A DNA stretch of 64,000 nucleotides from assembly GCA_963790545.1 (NCBI GenBank), contig CAWBPA010000024.1:62001-126000 (forward strand). Direction: 5' to 3'. Shown piece by piece: positions 54,749 to 63,257 of the stretch (positions are counted from its first letter, which is position 1; every line of letters begins with the position of its first letter). Origin of the DNA: DATBJG01 sp963790545 (GTDB lineage Bacteria; Acidobacteriota; Vicinamibacteria; Vicinamibacterales; JAMQPK01). The position numbers and the translations under genes were made by a program. The notes under the pieces were generated by a model that was not told the origin of the DNA, made no database searches, and worked only from the letters and a program-made list of their open reading frames with translations.

Positions 54749-56477
54749 TCAGTCTCCTATCCTAACGCTTCGTCGAGGCTGTTTCGCCTTCGCCCTTTCG
54801 CTTTCGCCTTTCGCCTTAGATTCGTTCTGCGCGAGGTGCCACATCTCCTTCGCGCTCACTCGCGCGTTCTCCGTGACGCGCGCGCCGCCGAGCATGCGCG
54901 CCAGTTCTTCTACCGCTTCGGTGTCATCGAGCCGACTGACGCGCGTGAGGGTCCTCCCCTGCCGCACTTCCTTGCTGATGCGGTAATGAGAGCTGGCATG
55001 CGCGGCAACCTGTGCAAGATGTGTGATGCACAGTACCTGCGCGACGCCACCGAGACCGCTCAGTTTCCGACCAACGACATCCGCAACTCGTCCGCCAATG
55101 CCGGCATCCACCTCGTCGAAGATCGTGGCCCGGCCAGGTCGATCGGCCGCTGCCAGGGACTTGATGCCCAGCATGATTCGCGAGAGCTCTCCACCAGACG
55201 CAATACGCGCAAGGGGCCGCGGATCTTCGCCAGGGTTCGCCGAGAGGTAGCATTCCGCGCGGTCGATTCCGCGAGCGGTCCACCCCTGCTCGATTCCATT
55301 CGTCGCGAGTGGCGTGTCGGCTCGCTCGAGCCGGACTTCGAAAGAGGCGTGTTCCATGGCCAGCTCGGCAAGCGTCCCCTCGAGTGCGCGGGCGAAACGT
55401 GCGGCCGCCTGCGCCCTCTCGCGAGACAACGCGCGCGCGTGTCGCAGAAATTCCTCGGATGCCGCCATTGACCGCATCGGTAAGCGATCCGATGCGTTCC
55501 TCGGCGTGCTCGAATGCCTCAATCTGAGCCACGAATGCGTCGCGCGCGGCAATGGCCTGGTCCAGCGTTGGACCGTACTTCCGTTTCAACCGCTCGAGCA
55601 GCGCCAGACGCTCTTCAATGTGTTGCAGCCGTGCAGGAGACGCATCAATGCCGGGCCGCATAGTCACGTGCAAAGAATGCGAGGTCTTCGAGCTGCCCCT
55701 TGACGGGATCCCGCAGCTCGACGAACGGCTGGAAGTGCGGCTCAATTGAGGCAAGCTCGGTGAGCTTCCGCCAGACGTGTCCGAGCTGAGGCAGCACGCC
55801 ATGGTCGCTCTCGTACAGCGTCGCGTAGCGTTTCTGCGCAGAGCCGCTGCAGTCGTTCTGCACTCGCGAGCACACGCTTCGATGCGGACAGTTCGTCATC
55901 CTCGCCGGCACGGAGGGCGGCTTTCTGAAGCTCGCCAAGCCTGGAAGCGCAGCAGGTCGAGGCGAGCCGCCTTTTCACGCTCGTCGATCTGCAGGCGCGC
56001 CAGCTCGTCGCGTCGATCGCGCCAGGCGCGCGAACGCCACCGCGACGGCCGCGCGACGCTCCTCGAGGTGCGCGTACGAATCGAGCAGATCGAGGTGGCT
56101 CTCCGGGTTGAGGAGCACCTGATGTTCGTGCTGTCCGTGAAGCTCGACGAGCGATGTCGTCGTTTCTTTGAGCGCAGCCGGCCGAAACCTGGGCACCATC
56201 AACAAAGGCACGGCTGCGTCCCTGGGCGGTCACCTCGCGCCGCACGACCACGGTGCCGCCCTGCGGGGTTTCGAATACCGCCTGGACTGCGGCCTGGGAC
56301 TTCGCCGGTTCGCACCAGGTCGGACGATGCGCGGTCGCCCATCAAGAGCCCCACGGCCTCCACGAGCATCGACTTGCCGGCACCGGTTTCGCCAGTCAGC
56401 ACATTGAAGCCCGGCTGGAACTCGACCTCCAGGCTTTCAATGACCGCGAGGTTCTGGATGTTGAGCTGGCGGAGCAT
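54749..56477 (-). CDS. recN: DNA repair protein RecN (many frame breaks)
   Basis: An SMC-like ATPase acting on double-strand breaks. All parts are present but spread over three frames: LNIQNLAVIESLEVEFQPGF and Walker A GETGAGKSMLVEA at the start, SLVELHGQHEHQVLLNPESH, the hinge helices (RLQHIEERLALLERLKRKYG), the signature RIASGGELSRIMLGIKSLAA, Walker B ATIFDEVDAGIGG and VLCITHLAQVAAH. At least six single-base breaks occur between about 55450 and 56330, far more than in any neighbour. The length, about 575 residues, is normal. The gene may be truly decayed, but local sequence error is more likely because residues remain conserved. Confidence 0.85.
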
Positions 56478-56530
56478 GCCGAGAAAGTGGAGAGATGAGC
56501 AAAGCCGAGAACTCCAATCCTACCATATGT

Positions 56531-56559
56531 TTGACAGTGGTCAGGTCACGTGCTACTCT
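56531..56559 (+). promoter_or_regulatory. Promoter of the tol-pal operon
   Basis: A perfect -35 box TTGACA, a 17-base spacer and -10 box TACTCT. Transcription would start near 56565, which excludes the ATG at 56527 as the tolQ start and supports the TTG downstream. It lies just outside recN, which is divergent. Confidence 0.6.
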
Positions 56560-56610
56560 TACCCGTTCGCGCTGTCCCAGCGGCGCTCTAGCCATGCCTC
56601 GGAGGCCCGT

Positions 56611-57381
56611 TTGCGCACGCTTGGATCCTTTTTCCTCGCCTTGCAGGCGCAAGGTGAGGTCACGCCTGAATCGGCGCTCGACGGAGACATTCTCGGACTC
56701 GTAAGCCGCGCGACGCCCGTCTCGTGGGCCGTGCTCGCCATCCTGCTGCTCTTCTCGGTCACGTCTCTCGGCATCGTGCTCTACAAGTTCCTCACGTTCG
56801 GGCGAAGCGCGCGCCAGACGAAAACGTTCCTGGACGTCTTCCGGCGAAGCAGCAAGTTTTCGGAAGTGCAGGCTGTCTGCCCTTCTCTGGCCGCGAGTCC
56901 GTTGGTCGGCATGTTCCAGGCGGGCTACGCCGAGCTCAATCTTCAACTCCGACAGGGCGCCACGCACTCCGCCGCGGTCGGTGGCAGTCCGGCAGCCGTG
57001 CCGGGACGTCCAACACTAAAGAGCCTGACAGCTGTCGATCGGGCACTCTTGCGTGCGGCAACCATCGAGGTGAACAAGCTGGAACATGGCGTGTCGTTTC
57101 TGGCGACCACGGCCAGCATCACGCCGTTCATCGGGTTGTTTGGCACGGTCTGGGGCATCATGAGCGCGTTTCAGGGCATTGCCAGCGTGGGATCGACCAA
57201 TCTCGGCGTCGTCGCCCCGGGCATCGCCGAAGCGCTCGTGGCCACGGCGGCTGGATTATTCGCGGCCATTCCAGCGGTGTTCTTTTACAACCTGTTCACC
57301 CGGCGCATCAAACTCTCTTCAGCCGAAATGGACGACTTCGCCATCGAGTTTCTGAATATCGCGGAACGGAATTTCACGTAA
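56611..57381 (+). CDS. tolQ: TolQ/ExbB-type proton channel protein
   Basis: A 256-residue inner-membrane protein that, with TolR, uses the proton gradient to energise Tol-Pal. Three membrane segments: WAVLAILLLFSVTSLGIVLYK, GVSFLATTASITPFIGLFGTV and GIAEALVATAAGLFAAIPAVFF, with the hallmark TPFIGLFGTVWGIMSAF. The TTG start was chosen because GGAGG lies five bases upstream and the promoter lies between it and the nearest ATG. It heads the operon tolQ-tolR-tonB-like-tolB-pal-cpoB. Confidence 0.92.
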   Translation: MRTLGSFFLALQAQGEVTPESALDGDILGLVSRATPVSWAVLAILLLFSVTSLGIVLYKFLTFGRSARQTKTFLDVFRRSSKFSEVQAVCPSLAASPLVGMFQAGYAELNLQLRQGATHSAAVGGSPAAVPGRPTLKSLTAVDRALLRAATIEVNKLEHGVSFLATTASITPFIGLFGTVWGIMSAFQGIASVGSTNLGVVAPGIAEALVATAAGLFAAIPAVFFYNLFTRRIKLSSAEMDDFAIEFLNIAERNFT

Positions 57382-57417
57382 GCGAAGTAGATCAGTATTC
57401 TGTCTTCTGATTTTTAG
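57382..57417. repeat. Short TTCTGTC heptamer run
   Basis: TATTCTGTCTTCTGATTTT between tolQ and tolR is the inverse of the AGACAGAATACAGAAGACAG run upstream of the DUF167 gene at 8.05 kb. Confidence 0.45.
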
Positions 57418-57882
57418 ATGCCCACGATTCAAGCTGATCACGAGGAGAGTGGCACCGGTCGCTTGCGGCGAGGGCGGCGGGTGTCCACCTCTCTCTCCGA
57501 GATCAACGTCGTCCCTCTCGTCGATGTCATGCTCGTGCTGCTCATCATCTTCATGGTCACAGCGCCAATGATGCAGCGTGGGATCGACGTCAACCTGCCC
57601 GTTTCTCGTCGCGCCCAGCCAATCACCGACGAGCGGCTCTTCGTCACTGTGCCCCTCAGCTTCCGCAAAGATCAACGCGTCCTTCTCGGTGACGAAGCTA
57701 TCAGCGTCGACGTGCTCCACGAGCGCATCAGGCAGGCGCTGTTGACACGAACCGACAAGGATGTTTTTCTGCGTGGGGATGGTGCCATTCAGGTTCAAGA
57801 ACTGGTGTCGGTCATGGATCGTCTGAAAGATGGCGGCGTCGAACACGTGGCCATCGTGTCCGATCTCCCCCGCCGCCGGTAA
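57418..57882 (+). CDS. tolR: TolR/ExbD-type protein
   Basis: A 154-residue protein with one membrane helix (NVVPLVDVMLVLLIIFMVTAP) carrying the proton-relaying Asp of the ExbD/TolR family, and a periplasmic domain (VDVLHERIRQALLTRTDKDVFLRGDG). It forms the channel complex with TolQ. The next gene begins three bases after its stop. Confidence 0.94.
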   Translation: MPTIQADHEESGTGRLRRGRRVSTSLSEINVVPLVDVMLVLLIIFMVTAPMMQRGIDVNLPVSRRAQPITDERLFVTVPLSFRKDQRVLLGDEAISVDVLHERIRQALLTRTDKDVFLRGDGAIQVQELVSVMDRLKDGGVEHVAIVSDLPRRR

Positions 57883-57885
57883 CGC

Positions 57886-58661
57886 ATGAACACGAGCATG
57901 GAGCCCGTCACCGAAGTTCTCCAGGCGCGGGCCCGGCCAGCCGGAGGGATGGAGAGCATGTTGATGCTCTCACTGGTGGCACACGGAGCGGTGCTGGCCG
58001 CACTCGTGCTCGTGGCGCCGTCGTGGCGCGGGACGCAGACCGCGCCGCGCGAAGTCATGCAGATTAGTCTCAGTGGCTCGGTGGGCCCGCCAGACAGGCG
58101 GGCTGACGCCCATCGCGGGGAGACCCGTTCAGCAGGCGCTCGACACGCCCCCGCGTGCGCCGGTCCGGCCGCCGGCGGCCAGCGAACCGGAAATGACGGT
58201 GCCGGCACCAAACGTGCGGGCAAAACCGCCCGTGCAGAACCCGGCTAACACGCGCGGCAAGACCCCGACGACCGGCCCGGAGGTCAAGACGGGGTCAGCC
58301 ATCACGGAAACGGGTGCGAAGGGTGCCGGGCTTCGGGTTGTCGAGCGGCGGGGGTCAGGGCACCGGGGCTCAGTTGGACGTTGGCAATTTCTGCTGCCCG
58401 GAGTACCTCGTCACGATGCAACAATTGATCAGGCGAAACTGGAACGAGAAGCAACCGAATGGCGGCGAGGTCATCGTGAAGTTCACGATCCAGCGTACGG
58501 GAATCATTTCAGATATCGTGCTCGAGCGGTCGAGCGGGTACGCGGCTCTCGACCTGGAATCCCAGCGCGCGCTCTCACTCACGCGGCAGCTTCCCCCGCT
58601 GCCGGCGCAGTTTCCGGACTCCACATTGACTGTTCACCTCAGCTTTCAGTATCAACGCTAA
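57886..58661 (+). CDS. TonB/TolA-like energy transducer (two frame breaks)
   Basis: About 257 residues after joining. One N-terminal membrane helix (MLMLSLVAHGAVLAALVLVA) precedes a Pro/Thr-rich periplasmic spacer (PPRAPVRPPAASEPEMTVPA) and a TonB C-terminal domain (VKFTIQRTGIISDIVLERSSG, LDLESQRALSLTRQLPPLPA). Position between tolR and tolB means it serves as TolA here. Frame changes lie near 58080 and 58330, each by one base. An unusual CCPEY in NFCCPEYLVTMQQL sits at the domain start. Confidence 0.85.
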
Positions 58662-60069
58662 TGATGCGGTACTTTCCCTTCTTGTCGATTGTCCCGTTGC
58701 GACAGGTCTTACTCTGGTCGCTGCACAGAATCCTCCATCGCCGGGATCGGCGCAGGCGCCAACGCCCCCTGCGCCAACGCAGAGTCAGTCCGAGATCAGC
58801 CTCATCATCAGTGCGGACGCCAGTGCGCCTCCACGGTATGCCGTGCCCGATTTCATCGCGTTGTCGTCCGATGCCGAGACGGTTGCGGTGGCGAAGACAA
58901 TCGGTCAGGTGCTGTGGGATGACCTCGAGTTCGAGCGCGAGTTCTACATGATCCCGCGCGATACCTACCGCACCATCCCGACATCGTCTACGGTCAGCGA
59001 CGTGCCGTTCGATCGCTGGCGCGAGCTTGGTGCTGACGGACTGCTCATCGGCACCGTTCAGAAGACGGGCACCATGGTGCGCATCGAGGTCCGCTTGTAC
59101 AACGTGCGGACGCGACAATCGGTTTTTGCCAAGGAATACAGCGGTGGCGCCGGAAACCCCCGGCTGTACTCGCACACGATCGCCGACGAAATCCATCACC
59201 AGCAGCGCGGCTTGCGGGGCGTGGCTCGAACGAAGCTCACCTTCTCCTCCGATCGGGACGGCGATCGCGTCGTCGGCACCGTCGAAAAACGAGAGGTCAA
59301 GGAGATTTACATCAGCGACTATGACGGCGCGAACCAGCGTCGGATCACGGTCAACCGCAATCTCAATGTCTTTCCGGTCTGGACGCCCGACGGTAGAGGC
59401 ATCTTGTACACGAGCTTCCTTCGCGGGTATCCTGATCTCGTCCTGTCGCTCATTTATGAGGGCGTGAGAAGGGAGCCTGCGGCAAAACATGCGTCGGATA
59501 CCAACGGCGATCGACCTCAGAACCGACTCGGCGTCGTGTCCCCGGACGGCAAACGCATCTGTTTTTCGTCGAACCGCGACGGCAACCCCGAGCTTTACGT
59601 CATGAACATCGACGGCACCAATGTGTTCCGGTTGACGAATCATCCGGCGGCAGACATCACGCCGACCTGGAATCCGCAGGGGACGCAGATTGCTTTCACG
59701 TCCGACCGGCGCGGGCAGCCTCAGCTCTATTTGATCGGCGCTGATGGCACCAATCTCTCGGCGCTCACGTCAGAGTCGTACGCCGATCGACCGACATGGT
59801 CGACACTGGGCACCGAGATTGCTTATGCAGCACGGACGGGACCGGGGTTCGACATCAAGATGATCGACCTGGCAAATAAACAAGTGCGGCAACTCACATT
59901 CGGCGAAGGCTCGAACGAGAGTCCGGCTTTTGCACCAAACGGACGCCACATCGCGTTCATGTCCACTCGTGCTGGCAAGTCTCAGATTTTCAGCATCGCG
60001 CGGGACGGCAAAGACGTAAGGCAGCTCACAAGGACGGGAAACAACACGGCACCAAACTGGTCCCAATAA
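58661..60069 (+). CDS. tolB: Tol-Pal system protein TolB (one frame break in signal region)
   Basis: A periplasmic beta-propeller linking Pal to the inner-membrane Tol complex; about 469 residues. The signal peptide is restored by adding one G near 58697 (CCGTTGCGACAGG), giving a start MRYFPFLSIVPLATGLTLVA. The amino-terminal domain (AVPDFIALSSDAETVAVAK) is followed by propeller repeats (YISDYDGANQRRITVN, SPDGKRICFSSNRDGNPELY, IAFTSDRRGQPQLYLIGADG). The ATG overlaps the previous stop (TAATG). Confidence 0.93.
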
Positions 60070-60150
60070 CACGCGGGGCCCAGAGAGCCCACGATGCCCG
60101 GACCGATCACGACTGATCAGGTGGCATCGCCACCATTAGAGGAATCTACT

Positions 60151-60732
60151 ATGCGAACGCGCATTTTACGACGCGGCTGGCCAGCTCTCATGCTGGCAGC
60201 GCTCACGCTCACAGCGGCCACCTGTTACAAGTCGCCGAAGCCGGTGGTGCGCCCTCCAATTCCACAACCACCGGCGTCGGCGACCACAAAGACGCCCGCG
60301 CCGCCTACACCGGTCAAGGAACCGATCCCGGTGCCACCCGAACCGGTGCTCGAGGACTCCGTGGCCTCGAAGTCTATTGACGATTTGAACCGTGACTCGC
60401 CATTACAACCTGCCTTCTTCGAATACGACAGCGCCGATCTGACACCCGATGCGCAAAAAGTGCTCGACGCCAATGCCGGGCTGCTGAAGAAATACTCAAC
60501 CTGGATGATCAGCATCGAAGGGCACACTGACGAGCGCGGCACCGCCGAATACAACCTTGCGTTGGGCGAACGCCGGGCGAGTGCTGCACGGAGCTACCTC
60601 GTGTCGCTTGGAATTCCGGCTTCCCGGTTGAGAACCGTCAGCTACGGCAAGGAGTTCCCATTCGAGCCAGCCCACGAAGAAAGCGCCTGGTCGAAGAATC
60701 GCCGGGCGCATTTCGTCATTACCACTAAATGA
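60151..60732 (+). CDS. pal: Peptidoglycan-associated lipoprotein
   Basis: A 193-residue outer-membrane lipoprotein with a lipobox ending at the Cys of LTLTAATCYK, a proline-rich linker and an OmpA-like peptidoglycan-binding domain (QPAFFEYDSADLTPDAQKVL, ISIEGHTDERGTAEYNLALG, SKNRRAHFVI). It tethers the outer membrane to the wall. The start has GAGGAA upstream; an earlier in-frame ATG lacks a signal peptide. It is coupled to the next gene by an ATGA overlap. Confidence 0.95.
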   Translation: MRTRILRRGWPALMLAALTLTAATCYKSPKPVVRPPIPQPPASATTKTPAPPTPVKEPIPVPPEPVLEDSVASKSIDDLNRDSPLQPAFFEYDSADLTPDAQKVLDANAGLLKKYSTWMISIEGHTDERGTAEYNLALGERRASAARSYLVSLGIPASRLRTVSYGKEFPFEPAHEESAWSKNRRAHFVITTK

Positions 60733-61628
60733 CTGAAGTGAATGCAATGGTAACCAACGTCATCGTGCGCCGATTGTTGTTGAGCGCGCTGGTCGCGCCG
60801 CTTGCGCTCGTTTCTCCCGTGGCGGCTCAAAGCCGCACCGAGCGTCAGATCAATGCCGACATCCGCATGCTGCAGGAACACACGCAGCAACTGCAGCTCG
60901 TCATCAACACCTTGAGCGAAGCCGTCCAGGCCATCTCACAGAAGCTGGACGAGCAGACCAACATCGACCGAAAAGCGTTTGCCGATTTGAAGCTGCTCTC
61001 GGATAACATCTCCGGCGACGTCCGGATAGTCCGCGAGAAAGTGGACGAGACGAACGTCCGGCTCGGGACGATCGGGCAGGAGATCCAGGCGATTCAAACC
61101 TCGATTCAGACGCTCAAAGTTGCACCACCGCCGACGATCTTCACCGGAGAACCAGGGGCAGCCGATCCGGCGGCTGGAGCGGCGCCGCCCGACCAGGCGG
61201 CGCCGACTTCGGCCTCTACCGCTCCCCCGGCGCCTCCGGGCGTCTCGCCCACACAGACGTTCGACAGGGCGCGCGGGGATTACATGGCCGGCCAATATTC
61301 CCTGGCGGTTCAGGGCTTCGAGTCCTACATCCGGACGTTCCCGACGCTGCCGACGGCCGCGGATGCGCAGTACTACGTCGGCGAAGCGTATCGTCAGGAT
61401 GGCAAGCCTAAAGAGGCGCTGGCGGCCTACGACAAGGTGATTGCCAACTATCCAACCAGCTCAGCCCTGCCGGGCGCTCGCTTCAAGCGCGGCGACGTGC
61501 TCGAAACGCTTGGACAGGTCGACGCCGCAAAGGCGGAATACGAAATCGTGCTGAAGAATCACCCGGAGAGCTCGGAGGCCCGGTTAGCGAAGCAGCGGCT
61601 CGACCGTTTGCTGCGGCCAATCAAGTAA
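60729..61628 (+). CDS. cpoB: Cell division coordinator CpoB (YbgF)
   Basis: A 299-residue periplasmic protein with a signal peptide (LLLSALVAPLALVSPVAAQS), an N-terminal trimerising coiled coil (LQEHTQQLQLVINTLSEAVQ), a Pro/Ala linker and TPR repeats (DYMAGQYSLAVQGFESYIRT, GEAYRQDGKPKEALAAYDKV, KRGDVLETLGQVDAAKAEYE). CpoB coordinates outer-membrane constriction with wall synthesis. It is the last gene of the tol operon. ATG at 60747 is an alternative start. Confidence 0.92.
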   Translation: MTEVNAMVTNVIVRRLLLSALVAPLALVSPVAAQSRTERQINADIRMLQEHTQQLQLVINTLSEAVQAISQKLDEQTNIDRKAFADLKLLSDNISGDVRIVREKVDETNVRLGTIGQEIQAIQTSIQTLKVAPPPTIFTGEPGAADPAAGAAPPDQAAPTSASTAPPAPPGVSPTQTFDRARGDYMAGQYSLAVQGFESYIRTFPTLPTAADAQYYVGEAYRQDGKPKEALAAYDKVIANYPTSSALPGARFKRGDVLETLGQVDAAKAEYEIVLKNHPESSEARLAKQRLDRLLRPIK

Positions 61629-61652
61629 CTCAGCGTCGCGGAAGGATTGTCG

Positions 61653-62078
61653 ATGGGCAGCGTCAACAAAGTCATCCTGGTCGGAAACCTGGGCCGCGAC
61701 GCGGAGCTTCGGTACACGCCTGGTGGTGCGGCCGTCGCAACGCTCAATCTCGCCACGACCGAGGTCTGGAACGACAAAGGTGGTCAACGGCAGGAACGGA
61801 CCGAGTGGCATCGCGTGGTGCTCTGGGGTAAGCCAGCCGAGTCGCTGGCCGACTACCTCACCAAGGGCAAGCAGATCTACGTCGAAGGTCGCCTCCAGAC
61901 ACGGCAATGGGACGACAAGGACGGCAACAAGCGATACACCACCGAGGTGCGCAGCGACAAGATTGTGCTGCTTGGTGGAGGTGGCGGAAAAGCGGGTGCG
62001 GATCGCGGAGAAGCCATGCCACACCCGGATGCGATCAAGGAGCCGGCTGAGCTGACAGACGACGATATTCCATTCTAA
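61653..62078 (+). CDS. ssb: Single-stranded DNA-binding protein
   Basis: A 141-residue protein with an OB fold (VNKVILVGNLGRDAELRYTP, TEWHRVVLWGKPAESLADYL, GKQIYVEGRLQTRQWDDKDG) and the acidic tail DDDIPF that recruits repair and replication partners. The linker is short. It starts at ATG with GGAAGGA upstream, 25 bases after cpoB. Confidence 0.95.
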   Translation: MGSVNKVILVGNLGRDAELRYTPGGAAVATLNLATTEVWNDKGGQRQERTEWHRVVLWGKPAESLADYLTKGKQIYVEGRLQTRQWDDKDGNKRYTTEVRSDKIVLLGGGGGKAGADRGEAMPHPDAIKEPAELTDDDIPF

Positions 62079-62108
62079 GCATCACTTAAGCGGATAGTTT
62101 TCGATATC

Positions 62109-62209
62109 AAGATCCGGAGCGTAAGCGACCCTTCGACGAAGCTCAGGGTCGTCCTGAGCCTGTCGAAGGACGACGGCAGCGCGTGGGGGTGGGGCCCCAC
62201 GCGGATCAA
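62109..62209. repeat. 101-bp interspersed element, copy 3
   Basis: Same left edge (AAGATCCGGAGCGTAAGCG) and internal palindromes as copies 1 and 2; the right edge is GCGGATCAA instead of GCGAACTAA. It ends three bases before the start codon of the cupin gene, the same position as copy 1 relative to gspF. Confidence 0.85.
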
Positions 62210-62212
62210 GAA

Positions 62213-62564
62213 ATGACCACCAAAGTCGACAAACCTTGGGGCTACGAGCTCCACTGGGCGCTCACCGATCGGTATGTCGGCAAGGTGTTGCACGTGCGCG
62301 CCGGGCACGCATCTGAGTCTTCAGTATCACAACCGTAAGGACGAAACGATTCTCCTGTGGTCGGGCAAGATTCTGATGGAGGTTCAGGAGGGCGACAGTC
62401 TGGTCAAGCGCGAGATGCAGCCCGGCGATCGGCTGCATATCACGCCAGGCACGATCCACCGTATGACCGCCATCGAAGACAGCGACATCATGGAGGTCTC
62501 AACACCGGAACTCGACGATGTGGTGAGACTCGAAGATCGCTACGGACGGGTGGAGAAGATTTAG
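62213..62564 (+). CDS. Cupin, mannose-6-phosphate isomerase-like (one frame break)
   Basis: About 116 residues. Opens MTTKVDKPWGYELHWALTD, a hallmark of the type II phosphomannose isomerase cupin, then after one extra base near 62311 continues HLSLQYHNRKDETILLWSGK, MQPGDRLHITPGTIHRM and STPELDDVVRLEDRYGR. Metal ligands are visible in HLSLQYHNRKDE and the later IHR. It is probably a stand-alone sugar-phosphate isomerase domain. Its 5' leader must lie within the 101-bp element. Confidence 0.82.
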
Positions 62565-62655
62565 CGATTCGTGATTTCTGATTCGTGATATAGAACTCAA
62601 GCCTACCTATCAGCGTTGTCGCCGCCAGGCCGACGCTGGCCCGCCCGAACGAACG

Positions 62656-62683
62656 TTGACAATGCCGGATTCCTGGATGTAGC
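62656..62683 (+). promoter_or_regulatory. Possible promoter of nfeD-flotillin
   Basis: TTGACA and TGTAGC are separated by 16 bases, ending about ten bases before the nfeD ATG. The -10 box is poor and the leader would be very short. Confidence 0.25.
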
Positions 62684-62693
62684 GTCACCTCGC

Positions 62694-63257
62694 ATGCTCC
62701 TCTACGGGGCCATCGCGGCCTTCGGTTTCCTGTTTCTCCTGATCATGCTTCTTGTCGGAGAATTCGTTGGTGCCGACCACGACGTCGGTGCGCATGACGT
62801 GTTGGTGGAACATGGGGATGCCGATCATGGCGGTGGCCCGAGCGTCTTCAGTGTGCGGATCATGGCAGCATTTCTGACGGCATTTGGGGTGGGAGGCCTG
62901 GTCGCCCGCTATTACAACCTCTCGCACCCGGCCGCATCAGGAGTGGGGGTCGCCTCAGGCATCGTGTTCGCCGGCGTCGTGTACCAATTCGCGAAGTTTC
63001 TGTATTCGCAGCAGGCCTCCAGCGAAGTGCGGATGACCAGTCTCGTCGGCAAGTCTGCCCGCGTCTCTGTTGCCATCCCGCAGGGCGGACTCGGACAGAT
63101 CACCCTGACGTTTGCTGGAGAGCGAAGTGAACACATCGCCCGAGCAGCGGATGGGCAGGCGGTGCCCAGAGGCGCGGAAGTCGTGATCACGAACCTGCAA
63201 GGCGATTCGGTGGTGGTTGCGCCAGCAAGCGAGGCTTCGCGCGGAGGTGCCAGGTGA
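62694..63257 (+). CDS. NfeD-like membrane protein
   Basis: A 187-residue protein with two or three membrane segments (LLYGAIAAFGFLFLLIMLLV, IMAAFLTAFGVGGLVARYY, VGVASGIVFAGVVYQFAKF), an acidic His/Asp-rich loop (VGADHDVGAHDVLVEHGDAD), and a C-terminal OB domain (MTSLVGKSARVSVAIPQGGL, VVITNLQGDSVVVAPA) typical of NfeD proteins. NfeD partners with flotillins in membrane microdomains. It shares a GTGA overlap with the flotillin gene. Confidence 0.85.
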   Translation: MLLYGAIAAFGFLFLLIMLLVGEFVGADHDVGAHDVLVEHGDADHGGGPSVFSVRIMAAFLTAFGVGGLVARYYNLSHPAASGVGVASGIVFAGVVYQFAKFLYSQQASSEVRMTSLVGKSARVSVAIPQGGLGQITLTFAGERSEHIARAADGQAVPRGAEVVITNLQGDSVVVAPASEASRGGAR

